From Amyelois transitella (lineage: Eukaryota > Arthropoda > Insecta > Lepidoptera > Pyralidae), in the NCBI RefSeq assembly GCF_032362555.1, contig NC_083530.1, positions 1,270,001 to 1,334,000 of the forward strand: a DNA stretch of 64,000 nucleotides, in the 5' to 3' direction. The number at the start of each line of letters is the position of its first letter. The stretch's first letter is position 1. The notes under the pieces are model-generated. The model ran no database searches, was not told the origin of the DNA, and saw only the letters and a program-made list of their open reading frames with translations. Positions 14,486 through 28,200 of this stretch are shown here, piece by piece. Made by a program: the position numbers and the translations under genes.

Positions 14486-15460
14486 ATATTTCTTATAATT
14501 AACTTATTTAGAATTTTTCAACAAATTTTTTTTCACCCCTTATAAGGTAGGATAAATTATTGTACAGTTACAAAGGCTAATAAATATAATTTTTAAACGA
14601 ATCAAACGCACTCAAAATTTAGTAAATTAAAAAGGGAATGTAAATTGTTAAAGTTATTATTTAATTATCAAAAATTATTTTATATTGACATTATAATAGT
14701 ATATTGATTGAAATAAAATACAAGTTTGTTTTTCAAGATGCTTTATAAATTCATAATTGTTAATTTCATTATTAGTTAACTTTAAAATTTATTTTATCAT
14801 GTATCTACATATATAAATAAATATAATATTTTGATCGCAAAGCATATGATTATATATTTGCTTTGTTATACATATTCCTATATGGTAATATTACGTAACT
14901 TATTTTGTTTATTTTTCTAACGCTATCTCGGATATTAGATGTTAATAACTTCCAAATTCTTATGCGATATTATAAGTTTTATTCCGAATGCTAGTGAGTT
15001 TCTGTACGACTACAAAAGTGAACTATGCATTTTATTTGTTTAATAAGTCAGTGATAGTGAGCCCGGTCTATTTGTTCGCCGGCGAACGCCATTTTCACTA
15101 CAAAATAACATTTCTACGGAAATATATGATGTATTTACAATTTTAATTATAGTTGTTTAGTTCCGAGTTAAAATACAATGCGTTGTCACATAGAATCATA
15201 CTTACAACTTTATTTTTACCCTGAAGAATTATAACATTTTTTATACCGAAGGGGCGTTACCTACTTTAAGGACAACCCAAGTATTATTGAGGTGCAATAG
15301 GGGAGAGTTCATTTTGTACGCTCGACACTTTATAGCTCGATGCGCCGTACCGTACCCAGTTCGCCAGTTTCCCGCGGACATTCATACGCGCGCGACGTCC
15401 GCTCACGCTATCCGCAAATCCGGAAAATACGTAATTTAATAAAATAGAAAAAAAAACGAA

Positions 15461-18400
15461 ATGGTCCGCACAAGAGACCCCGACGGTGTCAAGAGTAGTT
15501 TTATAATATCCGAAGTGCAAAAACGGCCTTGTCTGTTCGATACAAACCATCCGAATTACGGCGACAGGGCCGAGAAGGCTAGGTGCTGGGAGGAGGTTTA
15601 CGAGAGCGTCGTGCCGAGCTGGTCCACGATGGGTCTACCGGAGAAGTTTGCGGCTGGTATGTAACGCTAAGTATACGATTTGCGTATGTAGGAACAACCG
15701 CAGCGAGCGCGTGCGGCGAACCGCGTTTACAAACCGGCCGGGTAGCAATTGTCGCGGGTTTGCGTGTGCTCTTTGTCCATACGCCAGCCGTCGACGGATG
15801 CTTTCAAAATTGGAATTATAATGTTTGCGTCGAGACCGCACGTGGTATATGCTCTATAATTTTGTTATGTATTAACGCCGCCATTTTGTTGCGGAAAATT
15901 AAAGTTTTTAAATATTATTTTTTTTTATATTTTTGTAAACTCTGCCAGTGTTAAATAGATTAATCGAGCGTGACGTGGTGTTGTTTTGAAAGGAATCGCG
16001 ATGCGGTCGAGGCGTTGCCTCGTCTCACCTTTTGCGCTATCAACTTAATTTATTAAATCATGACGCGCAGTAAGTTTGCGGTTATTTATTTGTTATTGAA
16101 TTATAGACATTGACGCTGTTGTAGATCGAATTGATTCGCTCGAGTTGAACATCTTGTGTTTAATTCATTGTGATTTGTCGGTTATTCCCTGAGTTATAGT
16201 GTTCACTCGTTATAGTTTATGCTTGGGATTTTTCTTCAACACTAATGAGATTTTAAAACTGGCAGTTTATTCATTAGCAAATGTTGTAATTAGAGAATGT
16301 GTAATGGGGACGATGTTATTGTTACAATAGTAATTGCCTACAAATTGATACATTGAGAGCATATTTAAAATAATTAGAGTATTATAGGTCTGATAACAAA
16401 ATGGCTTGTTGATTGTGTACGCATGCAATATTTCGTCTTCTTCTATCCTATAGGAAGTTGGACATCGTCATGACGATTTTAATTTGATATGTTCCTTTGA
16501 AACTTCAAAGTAGGTTGAAAAAGATTTAAAAAAAAAATTATTACTAAATTGCGCAATATTAATTACTATTTATAAACCTTTGTTTTGAGTTTTTTTTTTA
16601 TTTAATCTTGATTTAAGTATTCTAATAGAATTCAAAGTTATAATTATTACCGTTTCTAAAGTACGATTATGATACCTAGGTGCATGTGCATTGTATTTTA
16701 AAACACTAATTAAAAATTAAAAAAAAAATATCGACAATTTCGTTAGGTAACTTAGACCTTTTAGTGGTCACAATAGTCGATTTCTTTTTTTTTCTATTTT
16801 GCGTAGCTCGGTGCTGTGTATTATTGATAATTTTTTATCATCCCTTTAAATAATTTAACCAAAAATATCATTTTTTTTATTAAACTAGGTAATAACTCGT
16901 CTGCGCAACCACGACCACTCTGACAAGAGTGTTCGACTAAAAAGAAGAATACATTTTCAAATAAATAAAATACCAATAAAATAAAACTAATTAATATGAT
17001 ACCAATAATGAGTCCTACGACTTTGTCATTAAAAAGTATCAATATAATATTAGTAACTAGTTATCGCTTATTATTTCATATATATATAAATATTTTTAGG
17101 TACCTAAACAAGGAAAATTTATTTTCTTTAGTTCAGACATATTTCTATCTCATGTTAACCTGTCTTTTTAGCTTAATAAGTTTTAAATTTAATACTAACT
17201 ATAGTGGAACAGTTATTTTGGGCATCATTGAAGCCCTCAAGGATGAATAATTTTCCCCGTCTTTTTTCACATATTCCATTATATCTTTGCTCCTTATAGT
17301 TGCAGCGTGAGCCTAAAGCCCTCCTCGATAAATGGTCTATTCAACGCAAAAATAATTTTTCAATTCCAACCAGTAGTTTCTGAGATTAGCGCGTTCAAAC
17401 GAACAAACTCTTCAGCATTATAATATTAGTATACATAGATAAACCTATTTATAATCGCGACCTCCGCGATTTTTTAATGTTTTTTTAAAACATTTTGTTG
17501 TATTCCGATTATTCTTATTGACATTTTATCATCCTCAAAGCAATCTCCATTGTATGACATATGATACGTTATCTGATTAATGGTAACATGAACTGCCAAC
17601 GATATATAAACGTCCATATATATACATACATACATATGGTCACGTCCAAATCCCCTGCGGGGCAGACAGAGCCAACAGTCTTGTAAAGACTGAACGGCCA
17701 CGTTCAGCTATTTGGCTTAATGATAGAATCGATATTCAAATAGTGAAAGGCTGCCAGCCCATCGCCTTAAAAAAGAATCCCAAGTTTTGTAAGCCTATCC
17801 CTTGGTCGCCTTTTACGACATCCATGGGAAAGAGATGGAGTGGTCCTATTCTTATTTGTATTGGTGCTTTTAATACATTTATAATACTTTTTCTGCACAA
17901 GGTATGATGCTGTAAGTACCTGTTTTTACGCAACATTAATACCTATGTTAGTTTAAGAAATTGTTGTGTCCCAAGATTTTTACAAATTGTGGTTAAACAT
18001 AATACAATTTTGAACTCAATTGAAGTAGGTATGCCTTTTTTGTATATATATATATATATATTTTAATATTTAGTGAGATCTTTATTTGCTTTTTTTCTTA
18101 TATTATTTGATATACAATTGCATTATTTTAAATGCGTGTGTTTTAAATTCTTGAAACTTTTTCTTCTTTTATGAAATTCTAACAACAGTACAGGAGGGAA
18201 ACAGTACTATGTTTCCTATAATATTTGTCAATCGTCTTTTCGGCGGTTTACGAATTTTCGCTGACTTCCGACTTCCAATGAGGTCAGTACAATGCAGATA
18301 AGGTCACGTGCCTAAAGATTCAGTTCATCTAATAGTCTACTGATGATGATTCGTTTCGTAAATTTTATTATTGTGATTCTCTACATCATTTAAATAATTG

Positions 18401-21400
18401 AATTAAAATTAATAAATAAAAAAAAACAAATAAGACTAATAAAAACTCATCTGAACTAATAGAAAAAATGCGGCGTTCATTTCCATACAAAATTATTATA
18501 AGGTAACAAAATTATATTACAATACAATACAAAGACGCTTACGTACAATATACTCCGTGGACGCGATACTAAACTAGACGGGCAGCCGAGTCAATAATTG
18601 TAATGTTGTACCGATCAAACATAACTCAAACATCGTTACCGGCGCATTACATTGAAGTTTTTATATTACTCTGATCAATAAAGTACCTTCGCGGCGCGCA
18701 ATGTAGCCGATTGAAGTTCGCCGAGCGTTGAAATGTTCGGTTTATGAGTAGAAGGTCTCGCTTGGCCCCCGCATCTATTGAGTCATGAATACGAACGCCG
18801 CAGTTCCCTAGCTGCAATAGGTATTCGCACCGTTTGAATTAAGAACGCACAATTATTTATACGTTTTTTTTCTTCGTAATATTGTCGGTAATTCAAATGC
18901 AAACAGCCAGTTTTAATTTCAAAAAGTTAAAAGGTTCACAATTTTTTCTTTTATAGTAACAACAAATGTTGCGTCATGTTTTACAAAAAAAAACTCTAGG
19001 AATTTGTAACAATAATTAAATAAAAGGGAACTTAGGTAATTTCTTAGCAGGTACCAAGTAGATAAGGATATACAAAAGCCATTTGACAATGATATCTCAT
19101 CTTTTCATAGTAACATTGTCGAAATGCGCCTAATAAGTTCTAAGAATATTGATAACGAAATAACCACCTTTATATTATCATTGTTTATAACTTAAAAAAA
19201 AAGTACGGTTTGTTTTGTCAGCACAGTTTATTTGCCCTTGTAGGAATTGCATTATTATATGAGACGGTTTTAAAATTTTCTCAAAATATGAATCACTACT
19301 TAGTATAAAACAAAGTCGCTATTTTGGTCTGTTAGTCTGTATGCTTAAATCTTTAAAATTACGCAACGGATTTTGATGCGGTTTTTTGTAACAGGTAGAG
19401 TGATTCAAGAGGAAGGTTTTTATGTATAAATTTTGCACCCGTGCGAAGCCGGGGCGGGTCGCTAGTTTATTATATTAGCAACCTGTCACTATTTAAATCT
19501 CAATTCTATCTTAAAACCAAATAGCTGAACGTGGCCTATCAGTCTTTTCAAGACTTGGCACCGTCTACCCCGCAAAAGATAAAGACGTGACTAAGTATAT
19601 GTATGTATGTGTGTACCATCCCAGTGTAAACTGTAGCCCATCACCTAAAAGAAGAATCCCAAGTTTATAAGCCTATCCCTTAGTCGCCTTTAAGAATGAG
19701 AGAGATGGGAGTGGTCCTATACTTTTTTCTATTAGTGCCGGGAACCACACGGCACTCTGTGTATGTATGTATTTAAACGATATATATTAAGCAAAATTCT
19801 ATGCAATTTGAAACGTGGCACTCGTCACGTACACAGTAGGTACTTGTAGTACCAGTACTTCTAGTTTAGGTCACCTAGCTTCGGGACTTCAAGTCCTATA
19901 AGATTTACTGTTTCACATTCACTTGGCGAAGGAAATATAACGTAAGCAATTATTATGTAGGTAACCGATACCGTCGAGATTGCATGAAGAGAGTTATGAA
20001 TGTGGATGAAGCGAAGGAAGTGTGCAGAGATCGTGGCAAGTGGAAAGAGGTAGTCACTGCCTACCCCTCCGGGAAAGAGGCGTGATTTTATGTATGTGTG
20101 TATGTATGTGTCACTATTTTTACTATTTCCACTTATATTATCGCGTATCAACGCTAAAATGTTTTTTATTTTTAATAATAGTTTAGATATTTTAATGCAC
20201 CAGTTAGTGCTTCAGACGCTATTAAAGACATCACACACAGCTCTATTGTACTCTAGTTATTTTTTTTATGAATTAAGTTTTTTTAAACCAAGTGTTGCAC
20301 ACAAATAGTTTTTTAAAGTTTTTTCCTATTCTATAAAGCCCGTAAAATATTGTTTAAACGGAGTTTTCTTATTTAGTATGCACAATAATGCACATTCTTT
20401 TATGCAAATGTAAAAAAAAATATGTTATTCATATAATATGTAAACTGGTTGTTATAAATTAATAACAAATCATTTTAATTATTGAATTGAGAAGCTCCCC
20501 TTTATTTTGAAGTCGGTTAATTATTAAAAATATAAATTACGAATGCGCTAGCATTCACAGAAGCGTTAAGTTGAGCAAAAATAAGTAAAACAAAATGGCG
20601 GCTTGTACCACCATTACGGTTGTTAATTATCTCGCCTCTATCTACTCAATAACGTTGAGGTTATAATTATCGAATATATCTATATCTGTGGACGCCGTGC
20701 GCACAGCAAAAAAAAATCACGACAATTTCCCTTCCCGCGAATATTATGGGAAATTCTTATATATAAGGATCCTACATGCCAAATTTCAAATCTATAAAAA
20801 TAAAATATATACGGGACAAATCACACAGATTGAGTTAGCCTCGAAGTAAGTTCGAAACTTGTGTAACGATATACTAACTCGATGATACTATGTTTTATAA
20901 TAAATACTTATATACATAGATAAACGTCCAAGACCAAGGCCAATCAGAGAAAGTTCGTTTCTCATAATGCCATCAGTCAGTCAATTAGTCATAATCTTGC
21001 TTAACTAAGATTCACAATATGTATAAAACGACTCGCCACTCATATCGAACGGGGAAAAAACAATAATTTATCCTATTCCAGATAAGGAATTTTCCGGTAT
21101 AATTTTAATACTCGTATTAGTACATACATCTAAATCTTTTTTAATTTTATTGTTATTTTGATCTCAAATTTATCATGTCCCTGACGAATTTTAGATTTAA
21201 AGATGAATATTTCGGGTTTATTTTTAGGCAGGTTAAATATATTTTGTTGTTTATCAAGAAAGTATCTTTGATTTAAAAAAAATGTTTTTATTCCTCTGAT
21301 ACATATTTTGTAATTTTTTTTTTAAAGATTATTTACTTTCCCATTCGAATTTTAATTTCTTAAATTTTATGTTATATGACATAATAAGTTTTATAAATTA

Positions 21401-23330
21401 AGTAAAAATTTAAAAAAAACAATTCTTTTTTTAATTAGAAATAATTTTCCTGCTATTTTTGAATTTCGAATGCGTCCGCTGAGTCATGCCATTCAGTACG
21501 CCCCAGTGTCTTGCGGTTGGCTCGGCGGACGCACGTAAGTATAACATTGATCGTGTATGTACCATATTATCTATTTCTATTTATAACCATAAATGCCGTG
21601 ATATTATAAAGTATATGACATTAAAATTCCAATTGTGCATTTGGTTTTTTTAATTTATTGTTTTCAATTATTTCTTCCAATTATTCTCTCTGTTAGTTTA
21701 ACTTTATTGACGTTATAACAGCGCACGTATTTAAAATAATTTTTATATTCAGTAAAATAAAACTATGCCTTTTATTTACATTAATATTTCATTTAAAAAA
21801 AAAACAGTGTGAATTCACGTCTCTATCTCTTACGAGGTAGGTAGAGTCTTAAAAAGACGAAAGGCTAAAAAATAAATATAATAATTTTGAATGTTAAAAA
21901 TAAACCGTTCTATTTAACTTTTTGCTAATCTGTTTATTGTTTTTATCTTTTATCACAACGTGAGCTGATTTCCATGATTAAATCACTACTGAGAATACAT
22001 TGATATTCCTGTCTCTTTCTAAATTACTCAATATTGCAAGACTACACCAAAACACAGCGCCTTTTCGTTCTTTGTAACGTCAAATGAGTATATTTACTTT
22101 GCGTGACATTCGTCTTGACTCTATGGTACCTATTTTATGAATTTATAAAATAAAATAAACACATAAAATTACATATTGTTCAATTACACGTCCACATAAC
22201 TGGTTACAGTGCGGCATAGTGAAATAACCGCAGTCATTATTGCTGTGGATGATAAAATTTTATCGTTTAAAACTCTAAGAATATATAGTGGCTCTGAAAA
22301 TGTATAGGTCGTACCGCACCGCTCATTGGCAGACACTAGTCGAGTCAGTGCCTCGCGATCGCTAGCATTCGAGAATGTCTTCTGAGCGCTCGCGTAACAA
22401 TAACGTTGCAGGGGAGCGGAAAAACGAATGATTCGTTCCATATTTGAACATTTAAATTATTAAAAAAATTAAATAGCATAATTTTTTTGTCATTTTAGTT
22501 TTTTCAAACGCCATTCTGGAGATTGACGTAACATTTGAATTGGGAATCCGCGATACAGATTATTTTAACAAATGAAAAAAAAATATATGTGATAACAAAA
22601 CAGATTCTAGTGATTGTATTGTGCCAGTGTTGATTAAAATAACGCCGATAAATAGGAATTCCTTAGCAGATAATGGGTTCGTATATTGTTTTAAAGTTTT
22701 TTTTTTAATATTGTAACAGCGCGGATAACGAGACGAACGAGTGAATTTTGTGAGTCATTAGCCTCAATCGAAGTGAAGGACACTCCCAATATTAGAAACT
22801 TAAATAATAAATTTGTATTTTATTAGTGTATTCATAGTGAGATGTTTGTTTTCTTAAATTCAAAATTTTTAATTGTAGGATTCTTCATATCGATTAATAA
22901 TTATCATGTCTTTTGGTTTCAACATCATTGGTTGACTTCAAATAAATAATTTAAAACTAAGTTTACTGCCGCTTCCAAAACGTCAGTGCAGAAGAAGATT
23001 ATTCATATTATTTAACGTACAATTATATATTTTTTTCTATTCACCTAATTATACAAAGTTAAAATTGTTACATAAGAATGATTTGATCAAATACAATTTT
23101 TTTTTTATATTTTACTAATGAATTTAATTTTCTTTTTCGATGTAAAAATATCCGTATCTAGTCGTCATGTTGAAAAAACTAAATAAAAGCTTTTAATAAA
23201 AATAAAGAAAGCCATTGATAGGGTTTCCGACCGCGGTGGAAGTATTTGTTTCTTCTGGTTTTTTTTTCGGTTCCGATAAAGTAATAACCAAATTTTAATA
23301 TTTTTAATACATTTAAGATGTTATCTGTAA

Positions 23331-23383
<53 letters not shown>

Positions 23384-23455
23384 ATATAAACGTAACGTAA
23401 TTTTATTGTTATTTATAATACTTTTCGGACATAATCATCAATTATTGTATGTGAG

Positions 23456-23517
<62 letters not shown>

Positions 23518-25139
23518 TATATATATAATATATATATATATATAAACATATAAACGTAACGTAATTTTATTGTTATTTATAATACTTTTCGGACATAATC
23601 ATCAATTATTGTATGTGAGTAAATTAGGATATGTAAAAATAAACAATTCAAGAAATTCAATTGAAAACGATTCAAGTAATTACTGAAGAAAATATGAAAG
23701 ATGATTTAATTTAATTAAAGAAATCAGTTAATTCCATTTACTTTTGTTTAGTACTTACGTCAAAAATGTGAATAATGAGTTTTGCAATTATAATTAAAGC
23801 CGTGTGGTTACCGGCACTAATACAAAAAAGAATAGGATCACTCCATCTCTTTCCCATGGATGTCGTAAAAGGCGACTAAGGGACAGGCTTACAAACTTGG
23901 GTTTCTTTTTTTAGGCGATGGGCTAGCAACATTTCACTATTTGGATCTCAATTCTATCATTAAGCCAAATAGCTGAACGTGGCCTCTTTTCAAGACTGTT
24001 GGCTCTGTCTATCCCACAAGGGATATAGACGTAACCATAAATGTATGTATATGTAATTATAATAATTAACAAAGTAAGTGAACACATATTTTAATTTGTT
24101 AGTCACATGACGATTTGTCGTCAAACGTTAAAGATAACGTTTCTAGTACTTACTAATATTAATTATATTTACCTAATTATAATTGAACATGTAATTTGGA
24201 TACACGTTGTTCTAACTGAAAACAAAATACCTACGTCTAGGCGATGGGCTAGCAACCTGTCACTATTTAAATCTCAATTCCACTATTTAGCACTTAATAT
24301 ATACTTTCAATCAGTGCATACTTCTTTCGCGTCATTCCCATTCTTCATTGTCTCCATGAAAAACTCATATTATGTTTATTTACGATACAAAAATGTTTAT
24401 ACGATTTTAAATCTTATCACTTTGTATGAAAATCAATTTTATTTATTGCCAAATATTCGTCAATTTTGATATAATATTTTGTTGCGACATTAATCGCGAA
24501 TCGAAAAACACCCAAAAGTTTAAAATTATTGTTGTATGTAGCATACATAATTCTTTTATATTTTGTTTAATGCAATATAAATTAAACACAACAATTTTCT
24601 ATCTTATTACTAGTTTAAAAATGTATCAAAAATAAAAAAAAACTTTTTTTTCTAATCTACCTACTGTTTTGTTTAAACCAATTAAATGTTAAGAAAAATA
24701 AATACATTACGGTCATGGAGAAATGAAATAAAAGGAAACGATTATATAATATAGTCGCCTGTGTAAATAGGAGTATATTTACATTAAACTAGAGGCCGCC
24801 CGCGACTTCGTCCGCGTGGAATCAATTCCGCGGGAACTCCGGGATAAAAAAGGTAGCCTATCTGTTATATGTATATCTGGGTCTTCAGCTACTTAGGTAC
24901 ATACCAAATTTCATCGTAATGGGTTCAGTAGTTTTTGCGTGAAAGAGTAAAAAACATCCATCCAACCTGACATACAAACTTTCGCATTTATTATATTAGT
25001 AGGATATTGTTATTATGATGTCTTATTTCCTGCCTACTAAGATTTTTTGCGAAGCTCAGGAGGAATACTTTCTAGGAATCAATAAGCTGACATTGATTTT
25101 CATTATAACTGGGGCTTAATGTTTCTGCTTTATGATATG

Positions 25140-25199
<60 letters not shown>

Positions 25200-25201
25200 A
25201 G

Positions 25202-25235
<34 letters not shown>

Positions 25236-28200
25236 AACTGTTTATTTAATATATACATTTCTTTAGTCAAATCAGAAATCCCTCGCGAGGAAGACAGAGA
25301 ACAACATACATACATAAAATCACGCCCTTTTTCCCGGAGGAGTAGGCAGAGACTACATCTTTTCACTTGCTACGATCTCAACACACTTTTTTCGCTTCAT
25401 CCACATTTTGCCAGGACGTCTTTTAAATTTGATCAAGATACGTTCGTCTAGGCTTTCATGATAAATGAACTCTCCACGTGACCAAACCATCTTAACATAC
25501 CCTTTTTCTATTCCTGTTACGAGTAGGTACTACATTTTCTTTCAAATCACAACATTACCCCATTCATCACCCAAAATTTAGTCGGGATCCCTTTCATTCG
25601 ACTAATTATTTTTGTCCTATTTTAGTTTGGCATAACGAGTTACGCATACTATTTTTTGTCATATAAGTTTTTTGGCATAATTGATTTTGGCATACTATTT
25701 TAATAGGCATAAATATAGTTTAGACTAATTTATTTTTTGCGCGGAGCAGATGTAGTGTAATGCGCTATAAGGAGAGTATTTCCTAGGTTAGGTTAGGTTA
25801 TGCTAATATTAGGTATGCTTAAAGAAATATGCCTAAAAAGTTATGCTAAATAATACATACATATAATCACGTCTATATCCCTTGCGGGGTAGACAGAGCC
25901 AACTGTCTTGTAAAGACTGATAGGCCACGTTCAGCTATTTGGCTTTAGGATAGAATTGAGATTCAAATAGTGACAGGTTGCTAGCCCATTGCCTAAAAAA
26001 GAATCTCAAGTATGTAAGCCTATCACTTAGTCGCCTTTTACGACATCCATGGGAAAGAGATGGAGTGGTCCCATTCTTTTTTGTATTGGTGCCGGGAACC
26101 ACACGGCGCGGCTAAATAATATTATGCGTAACAATTATTAGGCTAAACAAAGGTATGCCATATAAAATTGTGTGTTAAAATTGTGACACAGAATTTTATG
26201 CTAATAGATAGAGAACCGAATTAGTCATCTGTCATATAATTACAGCCTCTCCTGTAAATTCCCGCTTAAACCTGTTGCAAGCCGCGTGCATCCACAGTCT
26301 GTCCGTGCCCTAACATGATTATAGACCCACCCATTGGACGGTAATGCCACGAAGCGCTGGCAGGAAACAGTGTTAAAAAGCAATCTTTAAATTTAATTTA
26401 TTAAGCGAGATCGGTCTATTTTTTTTTTTTTATTTTATAAATGGAATTCGATTTTGTTATGTGCCTGATATTTTTTTCTATATGTTTTTTTTTTCAAAAT
26501 TTTTATTCATTATTATAGGATACTTCATATCGCTTAATACTTGTCAAAACGTATGGTTTAACAACATTGGTTGACGTCAAATAAATTACTTAAAAACTAA
26601 GTTTACTGCCGCTTCCAAGGCAGAGTTAGTGCAGAAGAAGCGGTAACACACTGCACTGCAGCATTTTCTTCAACAACGTCAACTTCACAATATCAATTAA
26701 ACTTAGAATAGAATGTGGACGAGAGAATACATTTTTTTCTAAATGGAATTCGATTTTGTTATGTGCCCAATATTTTTTTTTGTTATAGATGATAAATCAG
26801 AAGAAATCTATGTGAATAGAATATGTTTTTCAGTGGCTGACAGACAAAACAGTCCAGGTCAAGTAATTTTAAATTTGTCACTTAGGCTCTTTATGTGGTC
26901 TACTGGTGTACCTGGTATAGACGGGAGTCGCTTCGTGTTAAAACCTGACACACCCAATACAGGATCCGTTGTCAAAGGCGTGCCCCGGGCTCCTCTCCCA
27001 GAGTGGTGAGGATGCAACCGGGACTGAAGCCGGGAGGAAATAAATAATTATATATAAATAAAATACGAGAAAAGCCGCGGATAAAATTAATAAGTAATCT
27101 TTCCGATAGAAGTGCCGTGTGGTTCCCGGCACCAATAGAAAAAAAGAATAGGACCACTCCATCTCTTTCCGATGGATGTCGTAAATAGCGACTAAGGGAT
27201 AGGCTTATAAACTTGTGATTCTTCCTTTAACCGATGGGCTAGCAACCTGTCACTATTTGAATCTCAATTCTATCTTAAAGACAAACAGCTGAACCCGGCC
27301 TATCAGTCTTTTCAATACTGTCGGCTCTGTCTACCTCGCAAGAGATATAGACGTGATTATATGTATGTATTGTTATTTAAAATTAGTATATTATGAAACA
27401 CTCGTCTATCCTTGAAATAGGACAGTGCTTACTAGTAAGTACCGCATCCCACGTGCTTCTAAGATGATGCTGCAAATTATGGTGGGCGGTCATCTCTTGT
27501 CTCACGTTTTGAAAAGTCGATGATATTTAAATTAATTATCTGTCTTTAGTCTGTATCTCTCAAGGGTAGGCAGAGCTGTCGATCTTGATAAGATTGAAAG
27601 ACCTCGTTCAACTTTTTGGTTTGATGACGGAATTGAGATTCGAATAGTGACAGGTTGCTAGCCCATCGCCCAAAAAAAGGATGCCAAGTTTATGAGCCTT
27701 AGCCTTACCCTTAGTCGCCTTTTACGATTTCCATAGGGAAGAGATGGAGTGGTCCTTTTATTTTTGCTATAGGTTCCCACAAGGCACAAAACTACCCGCG
27801 TAATGTTATGATTCAATGTTATTTTTCATGAATCGGTGTATGTATGAATAAGTAAAATGAAGATAATATTACAATTCTCAAGTGTTCACATCAAAGCACT
27901 CATTTATACATCAGTAACCATTCATACACCAAGTGGCTTAAATTATAGGTCCTAAATTATAGTCCTTTAATGTAACCCCGGTATTCATCTATACTAATAT
28001 TATAAAGCTGAAGAGTTTGTTTGTTTGAACGCGCTAATCACAGGAACTTCTGGTTCGAATTGAAAAATTATTTTTGCGTCGAATAAACAATTTATCGAGG
28101 AAGGCTTCAGGCTATACAACATCACGCTGCAACTATAAGGAGCGAAGAAATAATGGAATATGTGAAATGAAAAAGGGGAAAATTATTCATCATTGAGGGC

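Larger units (their letters stand above)
7242..15460. other. 8.2-kb intergenic region, repeat-dominated
   Basis: No host gene could be supported between the zinc-finger and MADF genes. Identifiable content is transposable: family A at 7294, 11017, 12334 and 13737; tRNA-SINE-1 at 7784; LINE remnants at 8990-9955 and 12740-13370; a foldback; a hAT-like MITE; and Helitron-like pieces. 14240-15000 is AT-rich with nothing recognised. 15000-15460 becomes more GC/CpG-rich and probably holds the MADF gene promoter and 5' UTR. Confidence 0.7.

Noticed and set aside
22184-22441. 85-aa minus-strand open frame in the MADF intron
   Set aside because: No recognisable domain, no splice context, and coding-like composition only because the island is GC-richer.
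23336-23545. Possible CRISPR-like or satellite array
   Set aside because: Simple TA repeats with a duplicated spacer in an insect genome; no conserved repeat/spacer structure.
24107-24635. Two AT-rich open frames in the MADF intron
   Set aside because: Composition is Ile/Tyr/Phe/Asn as expected from AT-rich noncoding DNA; the first also crosses a family A fragment.
25784-25800. Interstitial TTAGG telomere repeat
   Set aside because: Fewer than three units; within chance expectation for this AT-rich sequence.
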